51,754 bases of DNA from Bacteroidaceae bacterium (GCA_017651245.1 JAGCDQ010000066.1:1-51754); one strand, 5' to 3'; numbered from the stretch's first letter, positions 29,464-39,302 are shown. Numbers and translations are program-made. The notes: generated by a model not told the origin, from the sequence alone.

Positions 29464-30807
29464 ATGGGAAATCCAAAAGCATTTCTGACTGTGCCTCGTA
29501 AGGAGGCTGGTTATCGCCCCATCAACGACCGTATTCATGACTTTGGTGAGGTGGAACAGACACTGAACACAAAAGACCGACAGGAGCAGGCAAGCCGTTG
29601 TATGGATTGCGGTGTGCCTTTCTGCCACTGGGCTTGTCCGCTGGGCAACAAAGACCCTGAATGGAACGATGCCCTCTATCGTGGCGAATGGGAAACTGCC
29701 TACAAGCTCCTGAAGAAGACCAATCCTTTCCCTGAATTCACAGGACGCATCTGTCCTGCTCTCTGTGAGAAAGCGTGTGTGCTCTATCTCACCACAGGCG
29801 ATGCGGTGACGAACCGTGAGAACGAATGTGCCATCGCTGAGCGAGCTTTCCAAGAGGGTTATGTGACCATCGAAAGTCCGAAGAGGAACGGCAAGAAGGT
29901 GGCTGTCATCGGTAGTGGACCTGCAGGTCTCTCTACAGCCAACGCTCTCAATTACATGGGTTACGAGGTGACGGTCTTCGAGAAGAATGAAGCTGCTGGT
30001 GGTTTGCTCCGCTATGGCATCCCCAACTTCAAACTGAACAAGAAAATCATCGATAGAAGAATCAACGTGATGGAGCAGGAAGGCGTGAAGTTTGTCTATA
30101 ACTCTGAGTTTTCCGATATTTCCAAGTTTGCCGACTTCGATGCTGTGGTCATTGCCACCGGTACGCCTACCGCTCGTGACTTGAAAGCACCGGGTCGTGA
30201 ACTCAAGGGTATCCATCTGGCTCTCGAACTGCTTTCCCAGCAGAACCGCGTGTTGGCAGGTATGGAATTCTCGAAAGATGAACGCATTTCCGCCAAGGGC
30301 AAGGATGTTCTTGTGATTGGTGGTGGCGATACGGGTTCTGACTGTATCGGTACGGCACATCGTCAGGGTTGCAAGAGTGTCACCCAGATTGAAATCATGC
30401 CGAAGCCTCCAGTGGGTCACAATCCCAACACACCTTGGCCGAACTGGCCAGTCATCCTCAAGACCACTTCGTCGCACGAGGAAGGTTGTACCCGTCGTTG
30501 GAACATCAACACGTTGGAGTTCTTGGGCGAAAATGGCAAGGTGACAGGTGTGCGTGTGCAGCCTATCGACTGGAAACCTAACCCAGAAGGTGGTCGTCCG
30601 CTGATGGTGGAAGCTGGTGAACCCGAAATCATCAAAGCAGATCTCGTGCTCTTGGCAATGGGCTTCTTGAAACCCGAGCATCCTGAATACCCCGACAACG
30701 TCTTCATCTGTGGTGATGCCGCCAATGGTGCTTCCCTCGTCGTGAGAGCGATTGCCTCAGGACGCAAGACAGCAGAAGCAGTGGATAGCTACCTCAAGAA
30801 TAAATAG
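29464..30807 (+). CDS. gltD: Glutamate synthase, small subunit
   Basis: GltD oxidises NAD(P)H and passes electrons through FAD and 4Fe-4S clusters to GltB. The 447-residue protein has the two N-terminal cysteine clusters (CMDCGVPFCHWACP and CPALCEKACVLYL), the FAD-binding IGSGPAGLSTA and the nucleotide-binding IGGGDTGSDC. Length and order are normal for the beta subunit. A short heptanucleotide tract separates it from dapL. Confidence 0.97.
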   Translation: MGNPKAFLTVPRKEAGYRPINDRIHDFGEVEQTLNTKDRQEQASRCMDCGVPFCHWACPLGNKDPEWNDALYRGEWETAYKLLKKTNPFPEFTGRICPALCEKACVLYLTTGDAVTNRENECAIAERAFQEGYVTIESPKRNGKKVAVIGSGPAGLSTANALNYMGYEVTVFEKNEAAGGLLRYGIPNFKLNKKIIDRRINVMEQEGVKFVYNSEFSDISKFADFDAVVIATGTPTARDLKAPGRELKGIHLALELLSQQNRVLAGMEFSKDERISAKGKDVLVIGGGDTGSDCIGTAHRQGCKSVTQIEIMPKPPVGHNPNTPWPNWPVILKTTSSHEEGCTRRWNINTLEFLGENGKVTGVRVQPIDWKPNPEGGRPLMVEAGEPEIIKADLVLLAMGFLKPEHPEYPDNVFICGDAANGASLVVRAIASGRKTAEAVDSYLKNK

Positions 30808-30834
30808 TAAATCGTAAATCGTCCAATCGTAAAT
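30808..30834 (+). repeat. Short heptanucleotide tract between gltD and dapL
   Basis: Units TAAATCG, TAAATCG, TCCAATCG, TAAATAT fill the 33-nt junction. This is one of several 7-8-nt repeat tracts at gene junctions in the window. Confidence 0.6.
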
Positions 30835-30840
30835 ATATTC

Positions 30841-32025
30841 ATGATTCGCACAAACACCAACTATCAGCAACTTTCCCAGCGTTATCTCTTTGCCGAGATT
30901 GCGCAGCAGGTGAACGAATATAAAGCCCAGCATCCTGACGCCAACCTCATTCGTCTTGGTATCGGTGATGTGACCCGACCTCTGCCCGATGCAGCCATTC
31001 AAGCGATGCACCGTGCCGTAGATGAATGTGCCAACGGAAAGACGTTCCGCGGGTATGGTCCTGAGCATGGTTACGATTTTCTGATTGATGCCATCATTGC
31101 TCACGATTTCCAGCCCCGAGGCATCCAACTCGACCGCGAGGAGGTGTTCATCAGCGATGGTGCAAAGAGCGACACGGGCAACATCGGCGACATCCTTTCT
31201 ACCGACAATCTCGTAGGTATCACCGACCCCGTCTATCCTGTGTATGTGGATACCAACATCATGGCTGGACGGAAACTCACTTACATCCCTTGTCATGCAG
31301 GCAACGGCTTTACGGGTGATATTCCAACGGAACATCTTGACATCATCTATCTCTGCTATCCCAACAATCCAACAGGTGCCGTCATCACAAAAGAGAAACT
31401 GGCGCAGTGGGTAGCATACGCAAGGGAGAACGAGGCACTCATCCTGTATGATTCTGCCTACGAAGCTTTCATCCAAGACGATACTCTGCCTCATTCCATC
31501 TATGAGATTGAAGGGGCGAAGGAATGTGCGATTGAGTTCCGCAGCTTCTCCAAGACGGCAGGATTCACGGGTGTTCGTTGTGGCTACACCGTTATCCCCA
31601 AGGAACTGAATGGTGCTGATGGAACCAGCCTCAATGCACTTTGGAACCGTCGTCAGTGCAGTAAGTTTAATGGTGCCAGCTATATCTCTCAGCGGGGTGC
31701 GGAAGCTATCTTCACGCCCGAAGGTCAGCGTCAGGTGCGCACCACGATTCAGCACTATATGAAGAATGCCCAGTTCATTCGCGAGAGCCTTGCTTTCGAT
31801 GGATTGACGGTATATGGTGGAGAGCATTCTCCTTACATCTGGGTTTCAACCCCTGAGGGCGAAGACTCCTGGCACTTCTTCCATCGCCTGCTCACCGACG
31901 CCAATGTGGTCGTCACTCCAGGTGAAGGATTTGGCACTCACGGGGAAGGTTATGTGCGCATCACTGCATTCGGTACGTGGGAAAACAGCCTCGAAGCAAT
32001 GGAACGCATCAAAAAGATATTGTAA
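30841..32025 (+). CDS. dapL: LL-diaminopimelate aminotransferase
   Basis: DapL converts tetrahydrodipicolinate directly to LL-diaminopimelate using glutamate as amino donor, bypassing the acyl branch of lysine and cell-wall synthesis. The 394-residue fold-type I PLP enzyme has [14 protein letters not shown] at the N terminus, YPNNPTGAV, and the PLP lysine in [15 protein letters not shown], a signature of DapL rather than generic aspartate aminotransferases. Its position after glutamate synthase links it to its amino donor, and the next enzyme, dapF, lies 3.5 kb away on the other strand. Confidence 0.93.
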   Translation: MIRTNTNYQQLSQRYLFAEIAQQVNEYKAQHPDANLIRLGIGDVTRPLPDAAIQAMHRAVDECANGKTFRGYGPEHGYDFLIDAIIAHDFQPRGIQLDREEVFISDGAKSDTGNIGDILSTDNLVGITDPVYPVYVDTNIMAGRKLTYIPCHAGNGFTGDIPTEHLDIIYLCYPNNPTGAVITKEKLAQWVAYARENEALILYDSAYEAFIQDDTLPHSIYEIEGAKECAIEFRSFSKTAGFTGVRCGYTVIPKELNGADGTSLNALWNRRQCSKFNGASYISQRGAEAIFTPEGQRQVRTTIQHYMKNAQFIRESLAFDGLTVYGGEHSPYIWVSTPEGEDSWHFFHRLLTDANVVVTPGEGFGTHGEGYVRITAFGTWENSLEAMERIKKIL

Positions 32026-32030
32026 AACTT

Positions 32031-32078
32031 CAACTCTTCAACTCTTCAACTCTTCAATTCTTCAATTTTTCAATTCTT
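32031..32078 (+). repeat. Six tandem octanucleotides between dapL and the PurF gene
   Basis: CAACTCTT three times, then CAATTCTT, CAATTTTT and CAATTCTT, filling most of the 60-nt gap. The unit is 8 nt rather than 7. Confidence 0.85.
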
Positions 32079-32085
32079 CAAAAAC

Positions 32086-33918
32086 GTGGAACCTCTCAAG
32101 CATGAATGTGGCGTTGCAATGATTCGCCTCCTGAAGCCCCTCAGCTACTATCAAGAGAAGTACGGCACCTCGACCTATGGTCTCAATAAGCTCTACCTCC
32201 TGATGGAGAAACAGCACAACCGAGGACAGGAGGGTGCGGGTATCGCCTGCACCAACCTCCATGCGAATCCTGGTGAAGAATATATGTTCCGCGAACGTGC
32301 GCTTGGCAGCGGTGCCATCACCGAAATCTTCAGCAAGGTGGGGGAGAACGGATGGAATGAAGCTCAGATTTACATGGGTCACCTCCGCTATTCCACCACA
32401 GGCAAGAGCGGTTTGGCTCACGTGCATCCTTTCATGCGTCGCAACAACTGGAGAGCCAAGAACCTCTGTCTGTGTGGCAACTTCAACCTCACCAACGTGG
32501 ATAAGGTGTTTGACGAAATCACAGCCAAAGGTCAGCATCCCCGTATCTACAACGACACCTACATCATGCTGGAGTTGATGGGGCATCGTCTGGACAGAGA
32601 GAGTGAACGCCTCTACAATATCGCCAATGTGCAGGGATTGACAGGCACTGACCTGACGCAATACATCGAGGACAACATTGATATCACCAACATCCTGCGC
32701 ACATCCACTCCGCTTTTTGATGGCGGCTATGTGCTGTGTGGATTCACGGGAAGTGGTGAGATGTTCTCTATGCGTGACCCTTGGGGCATCCGTCCTGCTT
32801 TCTGGTATCAGGATGATGAGGTGTTGGTGGTGGCGTCGGAACGTCCGGTTATCCAAACCACTTTCGATTTGAGTACCGACAGCATTCACGAATTGCTACC
32901 TGGTCAGGCACTCACCATCCACAAGAACGGCAACGTGGCGCTCACACAGATTCTTCCACCAAAGGGCAACCACGCTTGTTCTTTCGAGCGCATCTACTTC
33001 AGTCGAGGCAGCGATCGCGACATCTATCAGGAGAGAAAAGCATTGGGTGAACAGCTCACACCTCAGATTGACAAAGCCATCGACGGAGATCTGGAACACA
33101 CGGTGTTCAGCTATGTGCCTAACACCGCAGAAGTGGCTTTCTATGGAATGCTCGACGGATTCAAGAAACAGCTCAACGAGCAGAAAGTGGAACAACTGTT
33201 CCGTCTGACACAGCAGCATCGCCCCACGAGAGAAGAACTGCGTGCGATTCTTCACAACTATATCCGAAGTGAGAAGGTTGCCATCAAGGATATCAAGCTC
33301 CGCACCTTCATCACGGAAGGTAACCAGCGCAACGACCTTGCCGCCCACGTGTACGATATCACTTACGGTTCTTTGAGACCTTATGTGGATAATCTCGTCA
33401 TCATCGACGATTCCATCGTGAGAGGCACCACCCTCCGCGAGAGTATCATCCGCATCCTCGACCGACTGCACCCTAAGAAGATGGTGCTCGTCAGTTCCTG
33501 CCCGCAAGTGCGTTATCCTGACTACTACGGCATCGATATGTCCCATCTGGATGAGTTTATCGCCTTCCGTGCTGCCGTTGCGCTTCACATCGAACGGGGT
33601 GACTGGCAAATCTTGCACGATATCTATCGGAAATGTGTGGAGCAGCAATCGTTGCCTGCCGAGAAGATGGTTAACTACGTCAAGGAAATCTATCGACCTT
33701 TCAGCACAGACGAGATTTCGGAGAAAATGCTCGAACTCCTCCGTCCCGAGGGAATGACCACTCCGATGCAACTCGTCTTCCAGTCGCTCGAAGGACTTCA
33801 TCATGCCTGTCCTCACCATCCAGGTGATTGGTACTTCAGTGGCAACTATCCCACGGCAGGTGGTGTGCGACTGGTCAATCAGGCATACATCAATTGGTAC
33901 GAACAAAACTATAAATAA
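32086..33918 (+). CDS. purF: Amidophosphoribosyltransferase (long Bacteroidota form)
   Basis: Catalyses the first step of purine synthesis: PRPP plus glutamine to phosphoribosylamine. The 610-residue protein starts with GTG; the amidotransferase nucleophile would be Cys8 (KHECGVA) after a short propeptide. It has QHNRGQEGAGIA and HLRYSTTG for the glutaminase domain and the PRPP loop VIIDDSIVRGTT. Enterobacterial PurF has about 505 residues; the extra ~100 lie in the linker near residue 360-400 and at the C terminus. A paralogue with a different acceptor cannot be excluded, so the symbol is tentative. It starts after a repeat tract and ends 2 nt before pyrG. Confidence 0.85.
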   Translation: MEPLKHECGVAMIRLLKPLSYYQEKYGTSTYGLNKLYLLMEKQHNRGQEGAGIACTNLHANPGEEYMFRERALGSGAITEIFSKVGENGWNEAQIYMGHLRYSTTGKSGLAHVHPFMRRNNWRAKNLCLCGNFNLTNVDKVFDEITAKGQHPRIYNDTYIMLELMGHRLDRESERLYNIANVQGLTGTDLTQYIEDNIDITNILRTSTPLFDGGYVLCGFTGSGEMFSMRDPWGIRPAFWYQDDEVLVVASERPVIQTTFDLSTDSIHELLPGQALTIHKNGNVALTQILPPKGNHACSFERIYFSRGSDRDIYQERKALGEQLTPQIDKAIDGDLEHTVFSYVPNTAEVAFYGMLDGFKKQLNEQKVEQLFRLTQQHRPTREELRAILHNYIRSEKVAIKDIKLRTFITEGNQRNDLAAHVYDITYGSLRPYVDNLVIIDDSIVRGTTLRESIIRILDRLHPKKMVLVSSCPQVRYPDYYGIDMSHLDEFIAFRAAVALHIERGDWQILHDIYRKCVEQQSLPAEKMVNYVKEIYRPFSTDEISEKMLELLRPEGMTTPMQLVFQSLEGLHHACPHHPGDWYFSGNYPTAGGVRLVNQAYINWYEQNYK

Positions 33919-33920
33919 CT

Positions 33921-35519
33921 ATGAACACAAAATATATCTTCGTCACAGGCGGTGTGGTTTCCTCATTGGGCAAAGGTATCATCTCCGCCAGTATCGGCAA
34001 ACTGTTGCAGGCACGTGGCTACAAGGTCACCATCCAGAAGTTTGACCCCTACATCAACATCGACCCAGGCACCCTCAACCCTTACGAACACGGAGAGTGC
34101 TATGTCACCGTCGATGGAATGGAAACCGACCTTGATCTTGGACACTATGAGCGCTTCACAGGTATCCACACCACCCGCAACAACTCCATCACCACAGGTC
34201 GCATCTACAAGACCGTCATCGACAGAGAGCGTCACGGTGACTATCTTGGCAAGACCATTCAGGTGGTGCCTCACATCACGGATGAGATCAAGCGCAGAAT
34301 GTTGAGAGAGGATGAGAAGGGTGAGAACCTTGATTTCGTCATCACCGAAGTGGGAGGAACCATTGGTGACATCGAGAGTGCTCCCTTCATGGAAGCCATC
34401 CGACAGTTACGCTGGCAACTGGGTCGTGATGCGGTTTGCGTCCACCTCACTTATGTGCCTTATCTGAAAGCTGCCGAAGAACTGAAAACCAAGCCCACTC
34501 AGCACTCTGTGAAGGAATTTCAGGGAATGGGTATTCAGCCTGATATCCTCGTGTTGCGCACCGAACGCCACCTCGACGATGCTGTGCGCATGAAGGTGGC
34601 TTCCTTCTGTAATGTGGATCTTGAGTGTGTGGTGCAGAGCGAAGATATGCCCAGCATCTACCAAGTGCCCGTCAGCATGCAGCGTCAGGGGCTTGATGCT
34701 GCCATCATGAGAAAGATAGGAATCCCTGTTGGTGAAACTCCTTCCATGAAGTCTTGGCACGATTTCCTCGATAAGCAGAGTAATGCCACTCGTGAAGTCC
34801 ATATCGGTTTGGTGGGCAAGTACGACTTGCAGGATGCCTATAAATCAATTCGTGAGAGCCTGAACCTTGCGGGAATCTACAACGACGTGAAGGTGAAGCT
34901 CCACTTCATCAACAGCGAGGACATCACGCCTGAGAATGTGGCGAAGAAATTGGAAGGAATGGCGGGTGCCGTCATCTGTCCAGGGTTCGGACATCGAGGC
35001 ATTGAAGGAAAAATCACGGCTATTCAATATACCCGTACCCACGATATCCCTACCTTTGGTATTTGTCTGGGTATGCAGATGATGGTGATTGAGTTTGCTC
35101 GTCATGTATTAGGTCTTGTTGATGCACATAGTACGGAGATGAATCCTGACACTCAGCATCCAGTGATTGACCTGATGGAAGAACAGAAGAACATCACGGG
35201 TATGGGCGGAACGATGCGTCTGGGCGCATACGACTGTGCTTTGCAGGAAGGAAGCAAAGCTCGTAGCATCTACGGCAAGGCTCTTATTCAGGAGCGTCAC
35301 CGTCATCGCTACGAGTTCAATAACACCTACCTCGATGATTTTGAGAAAAACGGTATGCAATGTGTGGGACGAAATCCAGAGGGAAATCTGGTGGAAGTGG
35401 TGGAACAGCCCGATAAGAAATGGTTCATCGGCACTCAGTTCCATCCTGAATATGCCTCCACCGTCCTACATCCTCATCCTCTCTTCATGGACTTCATCAA
35501 GGCGAGCATTACAATGTGA
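33921..35519 (+). CDS. pyrG: CTP synthase (glutamine hydrolysing)
   Basis: PyrG aminates UTP to CTP with ATP and glutamine. The 532-residue protein has the synthetase domain with [11 protein letters not shown] and [14 protein letters not shown], then a class I glutaminase domain with the nucleophile Cys in [10 protein letters not shown] and the His/Glu of FHPEY. It follows the PurF gene by 2 nt, so the two glutamine-using nucleotide enzymes share a transcript. Its last 11 nt overlap the 3' end of dapF on the other strand. Confidence 0.97.
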   Translation: MNTKYIFVTGGVVSSLGKGIISASIGKLLQARGYKVTIQKFDPYINIDPGTLNPYEHGECYVTVDGMETDLDLGHYERFTGIHTTRNNSITTGRIYKTVIDRERHGDYLGKTIQVVPHITDEIKRRMLREDEKGENLDFVITEVGGTIGDIESAPFMEAIRQLRWQLGRDAVCVHLTYVPYLKAAEELKTKPTQHSVKEFQGMGIQPDILVLRTERHLDDAVRMKVASFCNVDLECVVQSEDMPSIYQVPVSMQRQGLDAAIMRKIGIPVGETPSMKSWHDFLDKQSNATREVHIGLVGKYDLQDAYKSIRESLNLAGIYNDVKVKLHFINSEDITPENVAKKLEGMAGAVICPGFGHRGIEGKITAIQYTRTHDIPTFGICLGMQMMVIEFARHVLGLVDAHSTEMNPDTQHPVIDLMEEQKNITGMGGTMRLGAYDCALQEGSKARSIYGKALIQERHRHRYEFNNTYLDDFEKNGMQCVGRNPEGNLVEVVEQPDKKWFIGTQFHPEYASTVLHPHPLFMDFIKASITM

Positions 35520-36366
35520 TTTCGCCTTCAAAAGAAATAGCGGCAGGACCGGTCATCAGAATATGATGGTCGGTCTTGTTCCATTCTATATGGAGCGTGC
35601 CACCATCCATCTGGATGTTGCTGTGACGACTGGAACGTCCCGTCAGGTGGGCAGCAACCGCTGTGGCACAGGCACCCGTTCCACAAGCGAGGGTGATGCC
35701 TGAACCACGTTCCCACACTCTCATACGGAGTGCACCGTTGGGAGAAGGAATGCTGACAAACTCAATGTTGCAACGTTGAGGGAAAATGGGGTGGTGCTCC
35801 AAGAGGGGACCATAATGCTCCAAAGGGAACTGCTCCACGTCCTCGTCCAAGAAAATGACGAAATGGGGATTGCCCATCGAGACAAAAGTGCCGTAGAAGG
35901 TACGGTCATCGACGGTGAGGGCATAATCTTGTGCTTGTCCGTCTTGATCGCCAAACTGCTGAGGCTCACGAAGGACGGGCTCACCCATATCAACGGTAAC
36001 GGTCTCCACCTTGTTGTCCCCGTTCAGATGCAATTGCAACACCTTGATGCCCGAAAGCGTCTCAAGACGAATGGGGTTCTTGTTGGTCATTCCCTTGTCG
36101 TGAAGATACTTCGCCACGCATCGGGTGCCGTTTCCGCACATCATGGCTTCGGAACCATCGTTGTTGAAGATACGCATGGAGAAGTCAGCATCAGGAAGGG
36201 TGGGGGCGCCAATCAGAATCAAACCATCACTGCCAATTCCGAAATGGGGCTTGCTCCAGGCAATGGATGCAGCAGCAGGGTCGGGGATATTATATAATAA
36301 TGTGTTGACATAGATGTAGTCGTTGCCCGCACCATGCATTTTTGTGAACTTTATGACTCGTTTCAT
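35509..36366 (-). CDS. dapF: Diaminopimelate epimerase
   Basis: DapF interconverts LL- and meso-diaminopimelate. The 285-residue protein starts [19 protein letters not shown] and carries both catalytic cysteines, in [13 protein letters not shown] and in [16 protein letters not shown] start at ATG 36366; twelve more upstream codons are open but do not match the family. It runs against pyrG and the two coding ends overlap by 11 nt, with no terminator visible between them. Confidence 0.95.
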   Translation of the reverse strand: MKRVIKFTKMHGAGNDYIYVNTLLYNIPDPAAASIAWSKPHFGIGSDGLILIGAPTLPDADFSMRIFNNDGSEAMMCGNGTRCVAKYLHDKGMTNKNPIRLETLSGIKVLQLHLNGDNKVETVTVDMGEPVLREPQQFGDQDGQAQDYALTVDDRTFYGTFVSMGNPHFVIFLDEDVEQFPLEHYGPLLEHHPIFPQRCNIEFVSIPSPNGALRMRVWERGSGITLACGTGACATAVAAHLTGRSSRHSNIQMDGGTLHIEWNKTDHHILMTGPAAISFEGEITL

Positions 36367-36399
36367 GCTTTTTGTTAGTTGTTTTATTAAATTGATGTA

Positions 36400-36407
36400 C
36401 AAAGGTA
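36400..36407 (-). promoter_or_regulatory. -7 element of the dapF promoter
   Basis: The complement reads TACCTTTG, 34 nt before the dapF start. A CAAA (TTTG on the minus strand) at 36431-36434 gives a 23-bp spacer, longer than usual. Confidence 0.6.
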
Positions 36408-36504
36408 AGCATAATTACTAAAAATTGTATCAAAAAGACACTGATAATTGCTATATTCTTGACATAAGTCAATATGTAAGCAAAAATATAAAAAAAACTT
36501 ACAC

Positions 36505-36540
36505 TTTGCTTTATCAAATACTAAAAATGCTATAACTTTG
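36505..36540 (+). promoter_or_regulatory. Promoter of the glnK-amt leader
   Basis: TAACTTTG at 36533-36540 is a good -7 box. TTTG at 36505-36508 gives a 24-bp spacer, longer than the optimum, so an activator may help. The transcript would start near 36547, about 14 nt before the leader ORF and 300 nt before glnK. Confidence 0.6.
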
Positions 36541-36560
36541 CATCGAAATCAAAAATAAAC

Positions 36561-36677
36561 ATGTTCATTATGACACTTAACAGTAATTCAATCACAATGA
36601 ATCTGAATAATAATGATTATCAGTTTCAGCAGCAGGGCCAGGAGCAGAATCAGGACTCTACATTGCTTGTGGTGTGA
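36561..36677 (+). CDS. Gln/Asn-rich leader peptide upstream of glnK-amt (candidate)
   Basis: A 38-codon ORF with ATG 14 nt after the predicted transcript start and a TGA stop at 36675. Residues 21-31 read QFQQQGQEQNQ: seven of eleven are Gln, all encoded by CAG, and seven Asn occur in the peptide as a whole (MNLNNND). No signal peptide or domain is visible. A strong terminator begins 70 nt after its stop. The layout (promoter, short ORF rich in one amino acid, terminator, structural genes for metabolism of that amino acid) is that of a leader peptide for transcription attenuation, as in his or trp operons. In-frame ATGs at 36570 and 36597 are alternative starts. Homology is untested; it could instead be a small protein. 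Confidence 0.6.
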   Translation: MFIMTLNSNSITMNLNNNDYQFQQQGQEQNQDSTLLVV

Positions 36678-36747
36678 ATCTACCAGTCGGATGAACACTT
36701 TGAAATCGAGCACAAATACAAAAACATACAACACAAACACACACAAT

Positions 36748-36788
36748 GAGGCTGGTTCATAAATAAATGAATCAGCCTCTCCATTTTT
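36748..36788 (+). terminator. Terminator hairpin in the glnK leader
   Basis: A 13-bp stem (36748-36760 with 36767-36779, one G-T wobble) with loop AAATAA is followed by TCCATTTTT. An alternative 5-bp hairpin TCTCC/GGAGA (36778-36793) would break its base. ATGAAC at 36691 can pair with the 5' arm (GTTCAT, 36755-36760). The hairpin lies between the leader ORF and glnK on the same strand, so some read-through is needed for glnK expression from the upstream promoter. Confidence 0.85.
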
Positions 36789-36846
36789 GGAGAACAGCAT
36801 TCAAAACAAAATAATTATCAACACAAACTTCAAAACACATTAAGGT

Positions 36847-37194
36847 ATGAAAAAGATTGAAGCAATCATCCGTAAGACAAAGTTCGAGGATGTAAAAGAC
36901 GCATTGTTGCACTCAGACATCGATTGGTTTGAGTATCACAACGTGCATGGCATCGGTCAAAGTCGAGAGGAACGCATCTACCGTGGTGTACAGTACTCTA
37001 CTGACGTGATTGAGCGTGTGGCACTGACCATCGTGTGTCGCGACCAATTCGTGGATCCAACGGTGAAGGTCATCCTGAGAGTGGCACACACTGGCGAAAT
37101 TGGTGACGGTCGCATCTTCGTGAGCGACATGATAGACACCTGGAGCATCCGAACGGGTGAGAATGGTGACACCGTATTGAGAGATAAGAAATAG
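36847..37194 (+). CDS. glnK: P-II family nitrogen regulator
   Basis: P-II proteins sense ATP/ADP and 2-oxoglutarate and block AmtB channels by inserting the T-loop. The 115-residue protein begins MKKIEAIIRKTKFEDVKDAL, has a T-loop region with GQSREERIYRGVQY (one residue shorter than GlnK of E. coli before the YRG motif, with the Tyr equivalent to Tyr51 kept) and the nucleotide-binding TGEIGDGRIFV and IRTGENG. Direct linkage to amt justifies glnK rather than glnB. A CA-rich tract and no Shine-Dalgarno precede the ATG. Confidence 0.95.
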   Translation: MKKIEAIIRKTKFEDVKDALLHSDIDWFEYHNVHGIGQSREERIYRGVQYSTDVIERVALTIVCRDQFVDPTVKVILRVAHTGEIGDGRIFVSDMIDTWSIRTGENGDTVLRDKK

Positions 37195-37252
37195 TTAAGG
37201 GAAAACAGATTAACTATTAAGGGTAACAACACAATTTAAACACAACACAACT

Positions 37253-38509
37253 ATGAACGAAGTAGGAATTTCACTCGATACCGTATGGATGCTATTGGCA
37301 GCCATGTTAGTTTTCTGGATGCAACCAGGATTTGCCTTGTGTGAGGCTGGTTTCACGCGTAGTAAAAACTGTGCGAACATCTTGATGAAGAACTTTGTCG
37401 ATTTCATGTTCGGCTCCCTGTTGTTCTTCTTCATCGGTTTTGGCATCATGTTCGGAAGCGACATTTTGGGTGGCTTCATCGGATTGCCCAACTGGGGTGA
37501 CCTCTCTTTCTATGAGGGCGACCTGCCAGTGGAAGGCTTCCTGATTTTCGAAACAGTATTCTGTGCCACTTCTGCCACCATCGTCAGTGGTGCGATGGCT
37601 GAGCGCACGAAGTTCTCTATGTACTTGGTATATAGCGCATTCATTTCTCTCATTATTTATCCAATCGAAGGTCACTGGACTTGGGGCGGCGGATGGCTTT
37701 GCAACGATGCTGCTGACTCTTTCATGATGACAACCTTCGGTGATGTGTTCCACGACTTTGCTGGTTCTGCCATCGTGCACTCTGTAGGTGGTGTGCTCGC
37801 ATTCATCGGTGCCATCGCATTGGGTCCCCGTCTTGGCAAGTACAGCAAGGAAGGCAAGAGCCACGCTATTCCTGGTCACAACCTGACGTTGGCTTCTCTT
37901 GGCGTATTCATCCTTTGGCTCGGATGGTTCGGTTTCAACCCTGGTAGTCAGCTGGCTGCTGCTGGTGAGGTGAACCGCATTGCGATCTCTCACGTGTTCC
38001 TGACCACTAACCTTGCTGCTGTAGCTGGTGGTGTGGCAACGATGTTCGTCACTTGGATGAGATATGGCAAACCTTCTCTCTCACTCACCCTCAACGGTAT
38101 CTTGGCAGGTCTTGTAGGTATCACAGCTGGTTGCGACCTCGTTTCTCCTGTTGGTGCTGTCATCATCGGTCTCGTTTGTGGTGTCGTGCTCGTGTTCGCT
38201 ATTGAATTCATCGATCACAAACTGCACATCGACGATCCTGTGGGTGCTTCTTCAGTACACGGTGTTTGTGGTATCCTCGGTACCCTGATGACTGGTTTGC
38301 TCTCTACCAGCAACGGTGCCTTCTACGGAGGCGGTTGGGGTTTCTTCGGTGCTGAGTGCTTCGGCATCCTCGTCATCGACCTCTGGGCAGCCGCTTGCGG
38401 TCTCATCCTCTTCTTTGGCATCAAGAAACTGCACGGTCTTCGTGTGGATGCCCGCATCGAGGAAGAAGGTCTCGACATCTACGAGCACGGAGAAAGCTGC
38501 TACAACTAA
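37253..38509 (+). CDS. amt: Ammonium transporter
   Basis: Inner-membrane channel for ammonium. The 418-residue protein has eleven predicted membrane helices and the two pore histidines, His176 (SAIVHSVGG) and His336 (GASSVHGVCG). The N terminus lacks the long cleaved signal peptide of E. coli AmtB, as is usual in Bacteroidota. It follows glnK by 58 nt. P-II binding through its cytoplasmic face is expected from the family. Confidence 0.96.
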   Translation: MNEVGISLDTVWMLLAAMLVFWMQPGFALCEAGFTRSKNCANILMKNFVDFMFGSLLFFFIGFGIMFGSDILGGFIGLPNWGDLSFYEGDLPVEGFLIFETVFCATSATIVSGAMAERTKFSMYLVYSAFISLIIYPIEGHWTWGGGWLCNDAADSFMMTTFGDVFHDFAGSAIVHSVGGVLAFIGAIALGPRLGKYSKEGKSHAIPGHNLTLASLGVFILWLGWFGFNPGSQLAAAGEVNRIAISHVFLTTNLAAVAGGVATMFVTWMRYGKPSLSLTLNGILAGLVGITAGCDLVSPVGAVIIGLVCGVVLVFAIEFIDHKLHIDDPVGASSVHGVCGILGTLMTGLLSTSNGAFYGGGWGFFGAECFGILVIDLWAAACGLILFFGIKKLHGLRVDARIEEEGLDIYEHGESCYN

Positions 38510-38563
38510 ATTGTCCATTTCTATTATAATTAACCCATTTAATCAACCTCAAAAAGTACAAGT

Positions 38564-39289
38564 ATGAAAAAGGTAGAAGATTTGTTTAAGGGATTTGCTC
38601 TCACGGCATTGTTGCTCTCCGGAGCAACAGCCGCTGAGGCTCAAGACACAGTAGAAACAACCGTCGAAGCCGATGTGGTGAACCAATATATCTGGCGCGG
38701 TCTGGAATTAGGTAACACCGCCTTCCAACCCACATTGGGCATCGCCTACAAAGGGTTGTCGCTCACAGCTTGGGGAAGTGTAGGATTGACTGACCCAACC
38801 GACACGAAAGAGTTTGACCTCACCTTGGGTTACACCATCGGAGGATTCAACATTGGTATCTGCGATTACTGGTTCAACGCAGGTCTTGATCCAGAAAGCC
38901 GTTACTTCATGTACGAAGCTCACCGCACCAACCACGTGTTTGAGGCAAACGTTGGCTACGACTTCGGAGTGGCAAGCATCCAATGGTACACCAACTTTGC
39001 TGGCAACGATGGTTTCAACAAGAAAGGCAAGCGAGCATATAGCTCCTACTTCGAAATTAGCGCTCCGTTCAAACTCGCCACTTGCGACTGGACAGCCACA
39101 GCCGGTGCGGTTCCTTACTACACGGACTTTTACGGAACAACTGGTTTCGCGGTGACCAACCTCGCACTTCGTGCAACGAAAGACATCAAGATCACTGACT
39201 CGTTCAGTATCCCAATCTTCGGAGAGGTGGTCGGCAATCCTTGCAGTCAGAAAGCATATCTGGTTTTTGGATTAACTTTGCGTCCTTAA
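38564..39289 (+). CDS. Putative outer-membrane porin of the glnK-amt operon
   Basis: The 241-residue product has a signal peptide (cut near AAEAQ, residue 26) and alternating aromatic beta strands ending in AYLVFGLTLRP, with a C-terminal barrel strand. The VNQYIWRGLELGNTAFQPTLG opening resembles small porins of the TorF/Gcw_chp group. It sits 54 nt after amt and before a terminator, so it belongs to the ammonium operon and may let ammonium or small nitrogen compounds cross the outer membrane. The substrate is inferred from position only. Confidence 0.82.
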   Translation: MKKVEDLFKGFALTALLLSGATAAEAQDTVETTVEADVVNQYIWRGLELGNTAFQPTLGIAYKGLSLTAWGSVGLTDPTDTKEFDLTLGYTIGGFNIGICDYWFNAGLDPESRYFMYEAHRTNHVFEANVGYDFGVASIQWYTNFAGNDGFNKKGKRAYSSYFEISAPFKLATCDWTATAGAVPYYTDFYGTTGFAVTNLALRATKDIKITDSFSIPIFGEVVGNPCSQKAYLVFGLTLRP

Positions 39290-39302
39290 TCCGAACCTGA
39301 CG

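Noticed and set aside
36367-36402. Longer N terminus for dapF
   Set aside because: The extra twelve residues precede the conserved start of the family and overlap the predicted -7 box.
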